Assembly (NCBI GenBank): GCA_965178125.1
Contig: OZ237738.1
Coordinates: forward strand, 806,001 to 870,000
DNA length: 64,000 nucleotides
Reading direction: 5' to 3'
Source: Bilabrum cf. latius
Taxonomy: Eukaryota; Bigyra: Bicosoecida; Bigyra; Bicosoecida
The position numbers and the translations under genes were made by a program. Below the pieces are notes generated by a model. It was not told the origin of the DNA and searched no databases. It saw nothing but the letters and a program-made list of their open reading frames with translations. The stretch's first letter is position 1. The number at the start of each line of letters is the position of its first letter. Of the stretch, positions 37,943 to 49,800 are shown piece by piece.

Positions 37943-38137
37943 GTTGCGGAGGGCAACGGAACAGGGCCAGTAGGACCGTGCAGGAATGGCCATCCAGGAT
38001 CGCACGGAGCTGCTGGTGAGGCAGGGAGCCTCCATCCTTCGTCATCAGCCAGGGTGTGACTCCGTGGTCACCCCTGGTGCTTGTACTTCACTGTTCAGCA
38101 CGGGTTTGCAAGCGGATGGCGTAGGGGGCCAGGGACT
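37943..38137. repeat. 195-bp repeat C, copy 2
   Basis: Second copy of repeat C, 300 bp downstream of the first and in the same orientation. The two copies diverge right after the shared gggact. Confidence 0.8.
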
Positions 38138-38802
38138 GGCTGAGTCATGTGAGCGTGGGATACGGATAGGGGTCGGGGACCTGAAGTCCGAACTTCAGGC
38201 GACCGGCGACACACCAAGCGTGCGTCACCCTATTCGCCCGGTAGCGGCACAGCGTGGAACTGCAATGTGGCAAGTGAGGACCTGTTGATCTTGACCACGG
38301 GACTGGAAGCATAGGTGTGGTCCGTGCCGCAAAATCCCCCATAGTGGAGCACCTTGTGGAAGGAAGTAGGAAAGCGCTGGCGGCAGGCACAGGGCACTCT
38401 CGTCCGTTGGATGGCTCCGTAGCCGAAGGGGGACGAGGTGGACCTGCACAGCCGAGAGGAGAGCCTGGATCTCGGACCGACCTTGGGACAGTCGCACCGG
38501 CGACACCCACCGAGAGAGCGGGGCGTTCCAGCACAGCGAATCGCTCGGGCGAGGACGCCCGTTTGCTGCAAGAGACACCGAAAGGCGTGGACGGCAGCCG
38601 GACCTCGGATCCTCACGAAGGGTAAGGCAAGGGTTGCCTGAATAGGAGCGAGCCGGATTGCGACTGTGATGGGCAGTGGACGAGCATACAGGACCGCCCC
38701 GGGCGTGGTGGGCTGTGCGGGATGTGCGAGTCGACATGCCTATCTCGATCGAGAAAACTTCTTTTCTTTTTGCGTGGATGCCCCTCCTAGGCGGAGGCGG
38801 CG

Positions 38803-39142
38803 TGGGTGTCCCTGCGGCGGTTCGATGGGCGAACCACCAAGGGGGGGCCCAGTGTTGTTCCCTGACCAAGTGGTAGGCCGTCCCCAAAGTGGCGTGAATG
38901 GTCCGATCCACCTACCCAGCGGCCAGGGCAACACCAGCCAATACCACAGCGCCACGGAAGGAGGAGAGAAGTAGGAGAATGACGACGACGTGCGACTGAT
39001 ACCGAGAACGAGGCGAGGCGAGCAGGAGACGAGAGCGAGGATGAACGGAGCACGGTCACGCGAGCCGGAGGGCAAGCGTGGCCGAGATGAGGGATGATTG
39101 CTACTAGTGACTGTGTCGGACGTAACCAGATAAGCGCCATCA
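38803..39142. repeat. 340-bp repeat B, copy 2
   Basis: Direct repeat of 36718-37057 with sharp ends. At this copy the downstream flank is unique sequence (cgagccaaacc) rather than repeat A. Confidence 0.85.
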
Positions 39143-39415
39143 CGAGCCAAACCCCAGCGTAGCGAACCTTCGGATTCGCCTTGAGATTGGTTCGTCGTCT
39201 GATCGCGGCTTTGATATGCCGCGATCCCGGAAGCGGACACGTACACATCGAAATATACAAGATTGCACCTGCAATCAAACACACCTGTCGGCCCGAAGAC
39301 CAAAAGCAGCGATCAACCCTGTCGACAAACCCACCGCCCCTGATGCCAACCCATCCCAAAGGCGCACAACACCACAGTGGTCCTTTGTGTCCCGCCTTCA
39401 ATTTCATCCGATGCA

Positions 39416-40431
39416 TCACTGCCTCACGCACTTGACCGCGCCTGCCTCGTACTTCATCCCAGCGAGCACGCCATCGGCGCCGCAGAGTCGGTTCCGCAAG
39501 CCCTCGCTGCCGGCCACTACAACCTCGGTGCCTGCGGCCGGCGGCGGCATGGTCCGCGCCACCATACCCGCATCCACGGGCCCTGCAAACCCGTCGAATT
39601 TCTCAGAGGCCGCCTCGGTGGCCGCATACCTCACCTTGAAGCGGGGATGGATCAGGGCAAGGGCCTCGAGGCGGTTCCTGAGGGCGATATCGTCCTCGCT
39701 AGGGGTCTCGTACAGCACCCTGATCTCCGTGGAGTCGCGGGGGTTGTCAAGGAGCCGCTACACGGCCTGAAACGTGGTGGCAGCGCCGTCCGCGTCCGTG
39801 ATGATACCGACTGCCGGCTTGTCGCCGCTCACCACGCCGTCGTGGAAGGAAGGGCCCGCCGCTTCGACAAACTCGCCTGCTGCAATTGAGGATAGGGGAC
39901 CTGCCGCACCAGACTCTCCTGCAGCGACCACCTGCACCTGGCCGAGCTCACTGTCTCGTGAGATTGGAGCATACTCGCTCTCGTTGCTGCCGTCTGCGGG
40001 AAAGACTAGCTCGCTGTCAGCATCATCACGGTATGTACTTGGAACGAAACATATCAGCTCATGCAGCGTATGCAACTAATGATGCAGCGCTTACCTTCGC
40101 TTCGAACCCTAATTGTGTGCTGTGCGCGAGCGCCAATCCTATGGAATTGCGAGGGCAACCCGAGAGTGATAATTCGCGATCCTCGGCCATCATTTTTCAC
40201 ATGCTCAACACGCAACTTGCAAAAGGCGCCGGAGGTCAACGCGTCTTTCACAAGATACAGCTCATCATCCTCAGTTGAAGCAGCTACTTCCAATCTCGAC
40301 TTTGAGCAGGACCAAGCCGCAGCACCGGCTGCAAGAGTTGCCGGAAGAGCACGGGAAACTACCTGTGCTGTTCTGCGCATAACTTTCTCCACAGGTATCC
40401 GACAGGTACCCATAGCTGTAAATTGGCTCAT
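39416..40431 (-). CDS. Divergent NADH-cytochrome b5 reductase-like protein
   Basis: Exons on the minus strand are 40431-40095 and 39993-39416 (305 codons with TGA; 304 aa). The intron is 101 bp (GAAG|GTAAGC ... CCCGCAG|AC). Residues 15-45 look like a targeting or anchor segment (ALPATLAAGAAAW). The order of elements follows the reductase fold: an N-terminal barrel, SEYAPISRDSELG where enzymes have RxYTPIS, an acidic stretch, then a nucleotide-domain block. In that block IITDADGAATTFQAV occupies the place of the GGTGITP signature, followed by TAG (39758), RLLDNPRD and EDDIALRNRLEALALIHP. The last motif is strongly family-like (enzymes: EEDILLRDEL). Both the FAD-contacting Arg and the Gly-rich NADH motif look altered, so this may be a pseudoenzyme. 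It shares a short divergent interval with a peroxiredoxin gene. Confidence 0.7.
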
Positions 40432-40577
40432 TGTTATTGAAACGTGTTGCTGCGTATAATCAGAATTTTATCAGATTATCTGTAAAATGCACACTATCGA
40501 GGCATCAACTCGGCTTTGTCGACTTGATGAAAGCAGTACTGCTGCTTGGAGAGACGAACAGGAGCGATTTCTGCGAA
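40432..40577. promoter_or_regulatory. Divergent intergenic region, reductase-like / peroxiredoxin-like
   Basis: Only 146 bp separate the two predicted start codons, on opposite strands. Both promoters must lie here or inside the genes. I cannot assign specific elements. Confidence 0.35.
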
Positions 40578-42057
40578 ATGGTACGAATCAGGATAGGATC
40601 TGAGTTTCCTAGCGCCAAGTTGGAGTTGGATGGGGGCAAAACCCTGCATACAACATCTGTAAGTCTACATTTTCTTTGTCAATCACGCGCTTCGCTCAAT
40701 GGACGGGACGAAAACCTGATTGTGATCGCAATGAATCGGATTAACTCTTTGTTTTCCATTTATGACTTCGGTAGCGTGCCGGTTGGTATCTGCTGTACCT
40801 GACAGATTCACAATTCATGCAGCACGCACGTCGGCGTCACCATCATCGGCAGTTCTCAATTGTTGCTCTCTACTGCACGCAACGCAGTTTATGACTGGAA
40901 AATGGACTATTATTGCATCTCACCCAAAATGCTTAACTCCAGTGAGTACCACCAGCGATCTGAGCCGCGCGACACATGGGTGCGTGGCAACTTGTACTTT
41001 TCACTGTGCGGCGTACCTGCCTCCTTTTGAATGCCAATTCAAGCAGGTATGCCTTAGCGAAGTTGCAGAGCTCAGTGTACGGCAAGATGAATTCATCCGC
41101 CGCAACTGCCGGATCGCAATTCTAACGCACCAGCGTCTAACTCCGACTGAAACGCATGCATGGAAGGCAGACATTGAAGCATTCCACGAAAAGCAGTTTG
41201 TTCGCATGCCATGGCCGATTATCCACTCGCCCGAACTTGTCGAATCGCTGGGGTTGCTGGAAAAGGGGACGGGGCTACCGATGCGAGCGACCATTTTCAT
41301 TGGGCCGGACCGCACGGTCCGGGTGATGAATTTCTACCCGCTGGTGCTCGGCCGCTCCACTGATGAAATGATTCGAACTTTAGACGGGCTTCACCGGTGC
41401 GAAGCGGGCCCGTTTGCCGCGCCGTGCAACTGGAAGCGCGGCGACAACCTGCACTTGCTGCCGAGCGTGACGGACGAGCAGATGAGAGACGAGCACCCCG
41501 TGCACAAGCAAGTGCTCCTGCCGAGCCACGAAACCGGAGAGGTAAACTATCTCAGGGTGGTACCTGATCCCATGGATGGAAGGATTGGCTACGTCCTGCA
41601 TTCCAAACAGGCCAAGGAGTACAAGGAAGCGAGGACCAAGGCGAGCAAGGCGAGGGCGGCTCTAGCTCGCAGCGATGGTGACCCGGGCGACGACCCTGCG
41701 GCGAGTGAAGCGAAGAGTGATGGTGCTGGGGCCGCCACGGGAGGTGCTGGGGGGGGCTCAGCAAGCAGTGGCTCGGGCAAGTCGAGTAGGAAGAGCAGCC
41801 GACGGAGCAGCTTCGGCACCTCGGTGGCCACATCTGATTTCAGGGAGGACACCAAGGAGCTGCGGGGGGGCCGGCTGCTCGTGCTCACGGATGGCCCTGG
41901 CTACGAGGCTCGAGCAGCCTCAGCCAGGTTCTCGAAAAGCACCGCGGAGACGGCGACCTCGTATAGCATTCGAATGACCCTTCTGGACAGCAAGGCGGGA
42001 GGAGGGGCTGGGTCTGGCTCGGGTGGTCTTGGGCTGGATGAGGGAGGTCCGGGTTGA
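40578..42057 (+). CDS. Peroxiredoxin-6-like protein with long C-terminal extension
   Basis: Exons are 40578-40658, 40888-40941 and 41047-42057 (382 codons with TGA; 381 aa). Each intron has GT-AG ends and in-phase joins. The second exon encodes KWTIIASHPKCLTP and the third starts VCLSEVAEL. The joined block parallels the peroxidatic FTPVCTTE loop of 1-Cys peroxiredoxins, with candidate catalytic Cys47. The middle part keeps family landmarks (MPWPIIHSPELVESLGLL; MRATIFIGPDRTVRVMNFYP; GRSTDEMIRTLDGL). From about residue 235 an acidic/Ser/Gly-rich extension of about 150 residues follows, not seen in ordinary peroxiredoxins. It contains a basic-Ser patch (KSSRKSSRRSSFG) and ends GGLGLDEGGPG. The Cys context has diverged, so peroxidase activity is likely but not certain. 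A true Prx6 lies next door on the same strand. Confidence 0.8.
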
Positions 42058-42397
42058 TTCGGGGCAAGAGTATGTGTGATTTGTGTAGCATATACGTTCA
42101 TTTTTCCAGTTGTGCGGTAATTTCTGGAGATGCGTTTCGTGTCTGGCGGCGCGTTATAGTGCCTGCTGCCACTGCCATGCGCTGTGGCTCTTCATCGCTG
42201 GTGCATGCAGCCGCATACCACCTCTACTGCACCCATTCATCTGTAGGAAGGAACGTAGATCAGGTCAGACTCAGGTTAATCAAGAGCTCGCGAGGTGCGA
42301 TCGCGGCGACCAAACCAACCAAACCCAGAGTTCCGGTTTGCAAGCTGGAGGACCACTGGATCCATGCCACTTTACAATTAGAATATAGCCCAGAAGA
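42058..42397. other. Intergenic between tandem peroxiredoxin genes
   Basis: I see no additional gene. It should contain the 3' UTR of the upstream gene and the promoter of the Prx6 gene. Confidence 0.4.
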
Positions 42398-43394
42398 ATG
42401 CTGCGTATCGGTGACACCTTCCCAGACTTTGAGTGCGAGACTAGCCAGGGCTCTCTGAAGACCGGAGAGGTAAGATCCGCTCTTCACAGTCGGTCGATCC
42501 GCATAGACTTTTCTGCGAGGTGACGTCATACATCAACTCGAAGCCTGTAGCCCTGTTGTTGCGGTCCCTTGTCACATTGGTTCTAATCGCTCGCAGTATT
42601 TCAAGGATACATGGGGTATCTTATTTTCGCACCCGTTGGATTTCACCCCTGTGGTGAGTAGGACGATTTCTCTTGTGCCACGGGCCGATGTGACGCCCCC
42701 CATCGCAGCCACGACCGCGAGCTCGTGGCACCTTTTCAATCTCGATCCGAGCTTGTCCTCGTAACTCCATCAATGGACCGCGCTTTTACTGATTTTTCTT
42801 CGGAAGCTACTTCATTTGATCCTTTCGCAGTGCACTACAGAGTTGGGCCGGGCCGCGGCTCTCTCCGGGGAGTTTGCTAAGCGCGGCGTGAAGATGGCGG
42901 CGCTGTCTTGCGACACTGTTGAGCAGCACAAGGGCTGGATCCCTGATATCGAGAAGTTCAACGGCGGCGCCAAGGTCGAGTACCCGATCATCGCGGACGC
43001 GAAGCGCGAGATCGCCAGCAGGCTCGGCATGCTGGATCCTGAGGAGAAGGACGCCGCTGGCCTGCCCGCTCCGGTGCGCGCCGTGTTCTTCCTGCACAAC
43101 CTGAAGGTAAAGGCTCTCATCTACTACCCTCCTGCAATGGGCCGCGATTTCGGCGAGATTCTTCGCGTGATCGACGGGCTGCAGTCGGCCACCAAGGCGC
43201 CCATCGCCATCCCCGTGGATTGGACGCCCGGCTCGGACGTGATGGTGCTGCCCACGGTGAGCGAGGACGACGCAAAGGCGAAGTTCCCAGACCACAAGAA
43301 AGTGGAAGTGCCGTCTGGCAAGGGATACATCAGGATGACCTCGGATCCTGGCGCGGGTGCCGCCGCTGGGGGCGCCGCGGGAGGAGGCAAGTGA
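42398..43394 (+). CDS. PRDX6: 1-Cys peroxiredoxin (Prx6 type)
   Basis: Exons are 42398-42469, 42597-42653 and 42831-43394 (231 codons with TGA; 230 aa, the usual family length). Introns are 127 and 177 bp with GT(A/G)AG and CGCAG ends. The joined protein carries [20 protein letters not shown], with peroxidatic Cys44 and the conserved Thr of the active site. Further landmarks are AALSCDTVEQHKGW, PIIADAKREIASRLGMLDP, FFLHNLKVKALIYYP, GRDFGEILRVIDGLQ and VDWTPGSDVMVLP. It reduces hydroperoxides using a single active-site cysteine. No in-frame TAG is needed. The tail is Gly/Ala-rich. It converges on LRRC40, with about 215 bp between stop codons. Confidence 0.95.
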
Positions 43395-43609
43395 GCCCGG
43401 CGTTCGACTGAGGCGGTCGATTTGCTTAGCCTGTTGTTGGCACAGAAACTTGACTAGATATAAGAGTGAATCCCACCGAGACTAACAGACCGACACGCTG
43501 AGTATGTTTACAACAATCATTAGATCCGTGCCAATCCATGGACGCTGTGTACCTGGTTTGCACGATAGGCAACGGTTCCAGCCACCGAGACGATACGACA
43601 CCCATTCAC

Positions 43610-46600
43610 TCACCACAGCCCAGTCTTGCCACCAGCGCGAGAGCTTTCACCAGCCCGCCCCCTAGCGTGCGGCCTCATTCGGCCTACCGCCCCGTAGCCC
43701 GCGCCAACGCCTGCAAGTGCCCCAGCTCCAGACCCCTCCACAGGCCGGCTTGCAACACTTGAGCCGCCGCGCCCTCCAACACCTGGAGCTGCAACCCCTG
43801 CCCTGCCTAGCTGCCCCCTCAGCTGAGCCAGTTCTTTCCGCAGCTCGTTGGATTGCTTATGCGAAGCAGACCCAGAGCTTAGCTAGTCTTCGATATCGCT
43901 CATGCGCCGCCGAAGCTAGTGCGGGTCAGATGGGGGCCGTGCGGCGGGCATGTGGTCAGACAGGGAGCCTGCATCGACACGGCTCGAGCCACCACGGCTG
44001 TACCCCCGGGGGTCTACCTCACGCACCGGAGCGCTGTCACGGCTCGAGCCACCACGGCTGTGCCTCAGCTGCTGCTCGGCCCGCCGCTCCGCAGCGGCCC
44101 TCATGCCCGGCCTGGGCCCTAGCCTCGCACCCCTCGCAAAGTCGCCGGGCCGCTTGCCCATCCTCGCCTCGATGGCTGCCTCCTCTCTCTCCCGCTCCTC
44201 GAGCTCCCTTCTCTTCCGTCTCTCGTCTCTCTCCTGCTGGATCGCCCCCCACACCTGGCGCAGTGCAGCCCTCTCCGCCTCAAAGGCAGCCGCTTCGGAC
44301 TCGCGGCACCGGCTCGACAGGTACTCGAGAACAGCGGGGGTACCCCGGGACAGCAGCTCCTGCCTGAGACCCCGCTGCGGGTTGCCGCCGATCCTCAGGG
44401 CCTTGAGCGAGTTGCAGCGCCCGAGCAGGGGATCCACCTGCCGGATGTCGTTGTTCTCCACGCTGAGCTCCTCGAGGCGGGGGAGCACGAGCAGCCTCCT
44501 AGGGACGGCCTGCAGCGCGTTGTTCCCCAGGTCTGCACGGACGAGAGTGGGGATGGCCAGCAGCTCCTCCTCGTCGCGACTCGGAATTGAAATGGAGTTG
44601 TAGCCCAGCCTCAGCTCCTCCAGCTCGGGGCACGACCCTAGCAGGGTGGGCAGCCGACGCAGCCTGCACCTCGATAGGTCGATGGTCCTGAGCCTGTCCA
44701 TCACCGGCGGTTCCTCGCCTGAGCCGGCAGCGCCAGCCACCAGAGCGTCGGCCCCCTCCTCGGATAGGGGATTCCCGGTGGCCAGGAGCTCCTTGAGCTT
44801 GGGCAGCTGAGCCATGGCAGGGAACAGCTGTGCAAGGCCGCACTCCGACACGTCCAGGACCCGCAGCTCGGGGCATGCCTCTGGAAGACGGTCCAGGGCC
44901 GCGGGCAGCTAGCCCCGCGGAAGCCCAGAGCACCCGGCAAACGACACGGCCCGCAGCCCGTGGAGGTGCATCGTGGCGAAGAGGACCCCGGGGAGGCCGG
45001 GGGGCTTCATCCCCCCCACGGCAAGCACACCCTCCGAGGACGCATCCCTGCACAGCATGGCCCAATCGGGGTGCCCCCGCTAGCGGCTAGCGTCTTCCAA
45101 TGCGCCGTACCAGTCTGCCATAGACATCGATGAAGCGGTGGGAGCCTGGGCGGTGGGAGCGCAGGCGGGCGTGCTTGCCGCCGCTGACGTGCCACTTGCT
45201 GCACCAGATGAGGCGCCTGTGCCCGGCATTCCACCCCTGGAGGTGCCACTATGACCACCCTTGGCGGCCGTTCCAGTGCCAGTGCTCGCGCCCCATCCGG
45301 TCCCCCCACTGGCTGCCCCTGCCGCCACTGTTCCCTCCCCCGCCCCGGCCCTCCTGTCCCCGAACCCGCCCCTCACCTTCCTGCCCTCCCTGGCTGCCTC
45401 TGCCGCCAGCATTTGTTCCTCAAGGACATCCGCTTCCTCGGGAGGCGCCCTTGTCCGCAGGTACCTCTTCAGGTCGTCGGCGCCCTGCGCGTTGAGCGCC
45501 TTCCTCATGGCCCGCATTGGGTTGCCGTCCAGCTGCACCCGGGACAGCGCGGGCATGTACCCGATGGAGTAGTGCAGCGACCGCAGATCATTGTTCCTCA
45601 GGTCTAGCGTGTGCAGGCCCGTGAGCCGGCCCAGTTCCTGAGGCAAGTCTGCCAGCCGGTTGTCCCTGAGGTCGAGCACGCCGAGGCAAGGGGCCGCCCC
45701 GAGGGCCTCAGGGCTTATGGTGCAGAGGCGGTTCTCGGCGAGGTGCAGGGCGTCTAGGGTTGTTGTCCGAGGAACACTGGGGAGGACCTCAAGCTGGTTC
45801 GCACGCAGGTCCAGCCGCACGAGGGAAGTGAGTCCCCGCAAGTCGCCGGGAAGCGATGCAATGCGGTTCCGGCTCAGGTCCAGCTCAGTTGCGCTGCCCA
45901 GCATTCCGATGCTGTCCGGGACAGATATCAAGCGGTTCTAGGACGCTCTCAGCACTCTTAGCTTTTGAAACTCCCCAAGAGTGTCTGGGAGTGCGCCAAT
46001 TCTGTTGGATGACACGTCCAACACCTCCAAAGTGTTCGCCAATGCTGCGAGACGAGCTTGATGCGAAACAGTGGATGATGGACTTGCTACTTGCAAGAAA
46101 CGTGAAGGCGAGCCGAAAATCAACAGCGGTATTGCACGTACCTTCGAGACCAACTGGCAGGGACTCAAGCTCATTTTCCATTAGGTGCATCTCGACGACT
46201 GGTGCGGCACCACTTCGCAAGATGGGCGGGATGGTGCGAAGCCGATTGTGGCTCAAATCGATGAGTTTGAGAGAAGGTATGCCCAAGAGAAACGATGAAA
46301 CCGCGTGTAACGCATTCCGAGAGGCTCGAAACATCGTGAGATCGGCCATGTCCTTCACTCCGTCTGGGATCTCCCGAATGGAGTTGCCGGATAAGTCTAG
46401 CCTGCGCAGCGGTTCAGACTCCCACCACTTCTCGTCACCGGCACGCTGCGGTAAACAATTTACATAAAAACTATTATAGAGCAATAAGAGGCAGTCGAAT
46501 GGTGCCTGGATTGTGCGTTTTGTGAAACTTACTTTGTCTTGGATTCTGAACACCGGTCCGGGGACACGCACCAGCCCCTTATTTGCCAGCTTGAGTGAAC

Positions 46601-46670
46601 CAGATCGACGTGCCTATACATAAATAACATGGTCCCCGGACTCCAGGTCTCTCCCATCCGCCGCTGCCAT
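43610..46670 (-). CDS. LRRC40: Leucine-rich repeat protein, LRRC40 type
   Basis: Exons on the minus strand are 46670-46533, 46445-46142 and 46044-43610 (959 codons with TGA at 43610-43612; 958 aa). Introns are 87 and 97 bp, GT-AG and in phase. Sense TAGs lie at 46614, 45938, 45080, 44909, 43916 and 43883; the 46614 codon gives VIYV-Q-ARRSGSLKLANK, matching the family's AARKSGxLxL opening. EKWWESEPLRRLDLSGN corresponds to the conserved RWWE..L element. Two LRR blocks follow, each closing with the same cap seen in human LRRC40 (LDGNPMRAMRKALNAQGADD, then GGNPQRGLRQELLSRGTPAV). After the second cap come a basic coiled coil (QQERDERRKRRELEERER) and a short heptad-like segment before a Gly/Ala-rich tail. 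It presumably acts as a scaffold. The extended C-terminus is longer than in animal relatives. Confidence 0.9.
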
Positions 46671-46877
46671 TGTTCTCAATGCTGCAACTTTCCAACGAGT
46701 GCGAAGTGAAAGTGCACCTTACAGCCTGTGCGAGGGATCCGGCCATTCGGCATTCAGAGGGTTCTGTGTCGACAGATATTCCATCCCGGGGGTCTAACAG
46801 GCTGCAAGGCAATTCCATTGAATCTATAGTCTCCAGGAACCTCAAACTGTGCTTGACCTCTCGTGTCTAACCTCAGC
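46671..46877. promoter_or_regulatory. Divergent intergenic region, LRRC40 / BRG1-like
   Basis: 207 bp separate the two start codons. An in-frame TGA at 46854-46856 precedes the BRG1-like ATG and supports that start. Specific elements cannot be assigned. Confidence 0.35.
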
Positions 46878-49800
46878 ATGTCTGGCCAAACCTCGTTTCA
46901 TCAGGATGGTGCCTTGATGGGAAAATTGGGTGGTCTCCTGCGCCACGTTCGATCATCATCGTCTGGTTTACCGTACATGCCAACCACAGTGACTTCACTG
47001 GCTGGCGGCGATCGAGAAGGTTCGAGCAGTACGCCGGAACCAAGCCCTAGCATGCGTGCGTTCAGCCATGCGTGCCAAGCAGTCAGCCAAGGCGCAGCTG
47101 CTGCGCGCTAGCATCTCAGTACTCTGCGAGATGCAGCATCGAACTTATCCAGTGCATCGAGTGCCAAGCACGGCACAATAGCCGCAGCTTTCGAGTCTGG
47201 AGCAAATGAGCTTGAATCTCGAGCCGACAAGTTAGACGCCGAGGCGTCTCGCCGACAATTGTAGGCAAGGCTGAAGTCCTTACATCGAGGATTGAGAGCT
47301 AGTCATCGCTCATTGCTGGACCCTGCGAGAGCGAGCGACGAAGAGACTAGGGCTGCATAGGAAGGCAGGTCCGCGGGTACCGGTGCATGGCCCCTCCTGC
47401 CCCTCGGCTGGCCCTTGCTGGACCGCCCGTAGGACCCGCCGCAGGGTTACGGCCCAGTTTCGGTTTCTTCTATGGCGCACATCCAGGCCGGTGGCGGAGC
47501 AGTCAGGTGGGACATGCCGCCGGCCGTCACCCCGAGCGCGGCGCCCCGCTTCGCCCGCGTCGAAAAGCAATCCACAGTCTTTGCCGACGAAATGGAGCGC
47601 AGGGAAGTCATCCGCGCGAGAGCGCGCAAAGAGAAGCGAAGCGCCTTCATCCGCGCGGTGCAAGAGCACGCGTATCACTTCAGGGAGTACCACAAGGCTC
47701 GCCTGGAGGTGCAGAGGAGCCTCGCAGCTGACATCAGTGCCAAGCAGCAAGCAGTGCTCCGCGAGAGAGAAAAGGCAGCCGAGAAGCTGGAGCGCGAGAG
47801 ACTCAGGCAGCTGCGAGCGAGCGACGCGGGCGCCTACCAGAAGATGCTGGAGGAGGCCAAGACGGAGAGACTCAGGTATCTGATGGCCCAGACCGACAGC
47901 TTCCTCGAGGAGCTGGGCAGCAAGGTGGCCGAGCTCAGGGGAGAAGCGGCCGCGGATGCGGCTGCAGCGGCTAGGGCGGCTGCCATACAAATGGGGCGCG
48001 AAAGCCTCAAGTCGTCGTCCTCTTCCAAGGCCGCTGCGAGCGGGAGCAGGAGCAGGAGCGGGCAAGCTGCCATGTCGGATGAGGGGCAGGGTGATGGCGA
48101 TGGGGCAGAGGACGGGGGTTCTTCCTCGAGTGACGATGACGATGACGATGACGGCCCCGGTGACGGGGAGGGTGCTGCTGGCGGCAAGCGCAAAGGCAAG
48201 GCCCAGGATTTGTACTATTTGCTGGCACACAGGCAGCAGGAGAAGGTCACGAGGCAGCCGTCGATGCTGTTGGGCGGCCAGCTCAAGGCCTATCAGCTCA
48301 GGGGGCTCGAGTGGCTGGTGAGTCTGTACAACAACAACCTGAACGGGATCCTGGCCGATGAGATGGGCCTCGGGAAGACCGTGCAGACCATTAGCCTTCT
48401 GGCGCACCTCATCGAGCATAAGCACAATCGAGGCCCGTTCCTCATCGTGGTGCCGCTGTCAACCATGGGCAACTGGGCCAACGAGCTCGCTAAGTGGACA
48501 CCTGACATCCAGGTGATTGTGTACAAGGGCACCAAGGAGCAGCGCCGCGACATCTACAAAGACCTCATGCAGACGGGGCAGTTCAACGTGGTCCTCACAA
48601 CGTACGAGTACTGCATGAGGGACAAGAGCGTGCTCAAGAAGTGGCACTGGCAGTACATCATCATCGACGAGGGGCATAGGATGAAGAACGCTACCAGCAA
48701 GTTTGCGATGACGCTCGGGACCAACTACACCTCTCGGAACCGGCTGCTGCTCACGGGTACCCCCCTGCAGAACAGTCTCCCCGAGCTCTGGGCCCTGCTC
48801 AACTTCCTACTGCCGAGCATCTTCCACTCATGCGATACCTTTGAGCAGTGGTTCAACCAACCGTTTGCCAACTACAAGGCCGCGAGCGCCGGCCTGCCCA
48901 GCCTCAACAGCCTGCCCTCTGGGGCCGCAGGTGCCGACGACCCGCTGAGCCACGAAGAGAACATGCTGGTCATCAACCGGCTGCACCAGGTGCTGCGGCC
49001 GTTCCTGCTGCGTCGTGTGAAGTCAGACGTGCTGGGACAGCTGCCGCAGAAGAGTGAGAGCATCGTGAACTGTGGCTTGTCCGCATGGCAGCGCGAATGG
49101 TACGAGCAGCTGCGCAAGTTCGGAACCATCGGGGTCGGCGGCGACGCGGGGTCGGGCGTGCGGGGGAGTGGCACGAGGTCGCTGAACAACATGGTTATGC
49201 AGCTGAGAAAGGTGGTGAACCACCCGTATCTATTCCTTGAGAACGGGTATGACGTAGACGAGGCCATCATCCGTGCCAGTGGCAAGTTTTCGATGCTCGA
49301 CCGGCTGCTGCCGAAGCTGCGCGCCTCGGGGCACCGCGTGCTTATCTTCAGCCAGATGACCCAGCTCATGGACGTGATGGGCGACTACTTTGCGTACAGG
49401 GGCTTCCGATTCCTGCGGCTCGATGGGTCAACCGCGGCAGAAGAGCGAGAGAAGCGAATGGCCATGTTCAACCGCCCGGACAGCCCGCACTTCATTTTTC
49501 TCCTCTCCACGAGGGCGGGTGGGCTGGGCGTGAATCTCGCCACGGCAGACACGGTAATTCTCTTCGACAGCGACTGGAATCCTACCATGGACGCGCAGGC
49601 GCAGGACAGGGCCCACAGGATCGGGCAGACGCAGGAGGTGCGCGTGCTGAGGCTCGTCACCAAGACGCCCATCGAGACGAGGATCATGGACAGAGCGAGC
49701 GAAAAAGCGTCCATGGAGGCGGTGGTGATCGGCGCGGGCGAGTTCAACACTCAGGGAACAACGGTGGACTCAGCAGGTCGCAGGCGGGCAGCGCTGGAAG

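Larger units (their letters stand above)
37208..38802. other. Repeat-rich gene-free stretch
   Basis: It holds the 195-bp repeat C pair and unique sequence between the B copies. I recognise no protein domain, RNA gene or transposase frame, even when TAG is read as sense. Confidence 0.5.

Noticed and set aside
36703-39431. Coding frames across repeats A, B and C when TAG is read as sense
   Set aside because: No domains, the frames follow the repeats, and copies of the same repeat appear in different contexts.
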